From an uncultured Clostridia bacterium (lineage in GTDB: Bacteria > Bacillota > Clostridia > RUG12999): a DNA stretch of 15,677 nucleotides. This document shows, piece after piece, positions 15,676 to 15,677 of this stretch (within the stretch, counting starts at the first letter, position 1; the number at the start of each line of letters is the position of its first letter). Below the pieces are notes generated by a model. That model saw only the letters and a program-made list of their open reading frames with translations, searched no databases and was not told the origin of the DNA. A program made the position numbers and the translations under genes. The stretch covers positions 1-15,677 of the forward strand of contig CATIYX010000196.1 in the NCBI GenBank assembly GCA_949739095.1, written 5' to 3'.

Positions 15676-15677
15676 CG

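Overview
The window looks like chromosome of a low-to-moderate-GC Gram-positive anaerobe of the Clostridia. The evidence is three large secreted proteins with SLH (S-layer homology) anchors, strong Shine-Dalgarno sequences, consensus sigma-A promoters with 17-base spacers, a glmS ribozyme in front of glmS, and a Gram-positive divIB / DUF881 / small-basic-protein cell-division cluster. SLH-anchored carbohydrate-active enzymes are typical of some gut Clostridia such as Monoglobus, but no genus can be assigned from this sequence. All real genes lie on the + strand, and there is no sign of mobile elements, CRISPR, tRNA or rRNA.

Region 1 (1-453) has no gene. It carries a small bulged hairpin, two tandem terminator-like hairpins, an extended -10 promoter and a leader of about 240 bases. 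Region 2 (454-10880) is a probable three-gene operon for cell-surface proteins. The first gene encodes an 887-residue protein with N-terminal SLH domains and a long beta-rich body of unknown function. The second encodes a 1208-residue non-catalytic protein built of lectin-like, atrophied Ig-like and discoidin (F5/8 type C) modules with C-terminal SLH domains. The third encodes a 1357-residue heparinase II/III-like polysaccharide lyase with an inserted DNRLRE/CBM96-like module and C-terminal SLH domains. Genes two and three overlap by 11 bases. Together they look like a glycan-binding and glycan-cleaving apparatus on the outer wall. A strong intrinsic terminator closes the unit.

Region 3 (10978-13393) is the glmS transcription unit: a consensus promoter, a leader of about 480 bases, the gene and a long terminator hairpin. 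The leader holds an unassigned folded segment, a complete glmS ribozyme (cleavage inferred between 11189 and 11190) and further hairpins before the start codon. Region 4 (13537 to the end) is a cell-division cluster of divIB/ftsQ, a DUF881 protein and the small basic protein sbp. Its promoter carries a perfect 14-base inverted repeat across the -10 element and the expected start site, which looks like an operator. The window ends with a further promoter and a Shine-Dalgarno sequence for a gene just outside, possibly ftsZ or ftsA by analogy with related clusters.

The most unusual items are the SLH lyase/binding-protein pair, the palindrome on the divIB promoter, and the structured RNA segment upstream of the glmS ribozyme.
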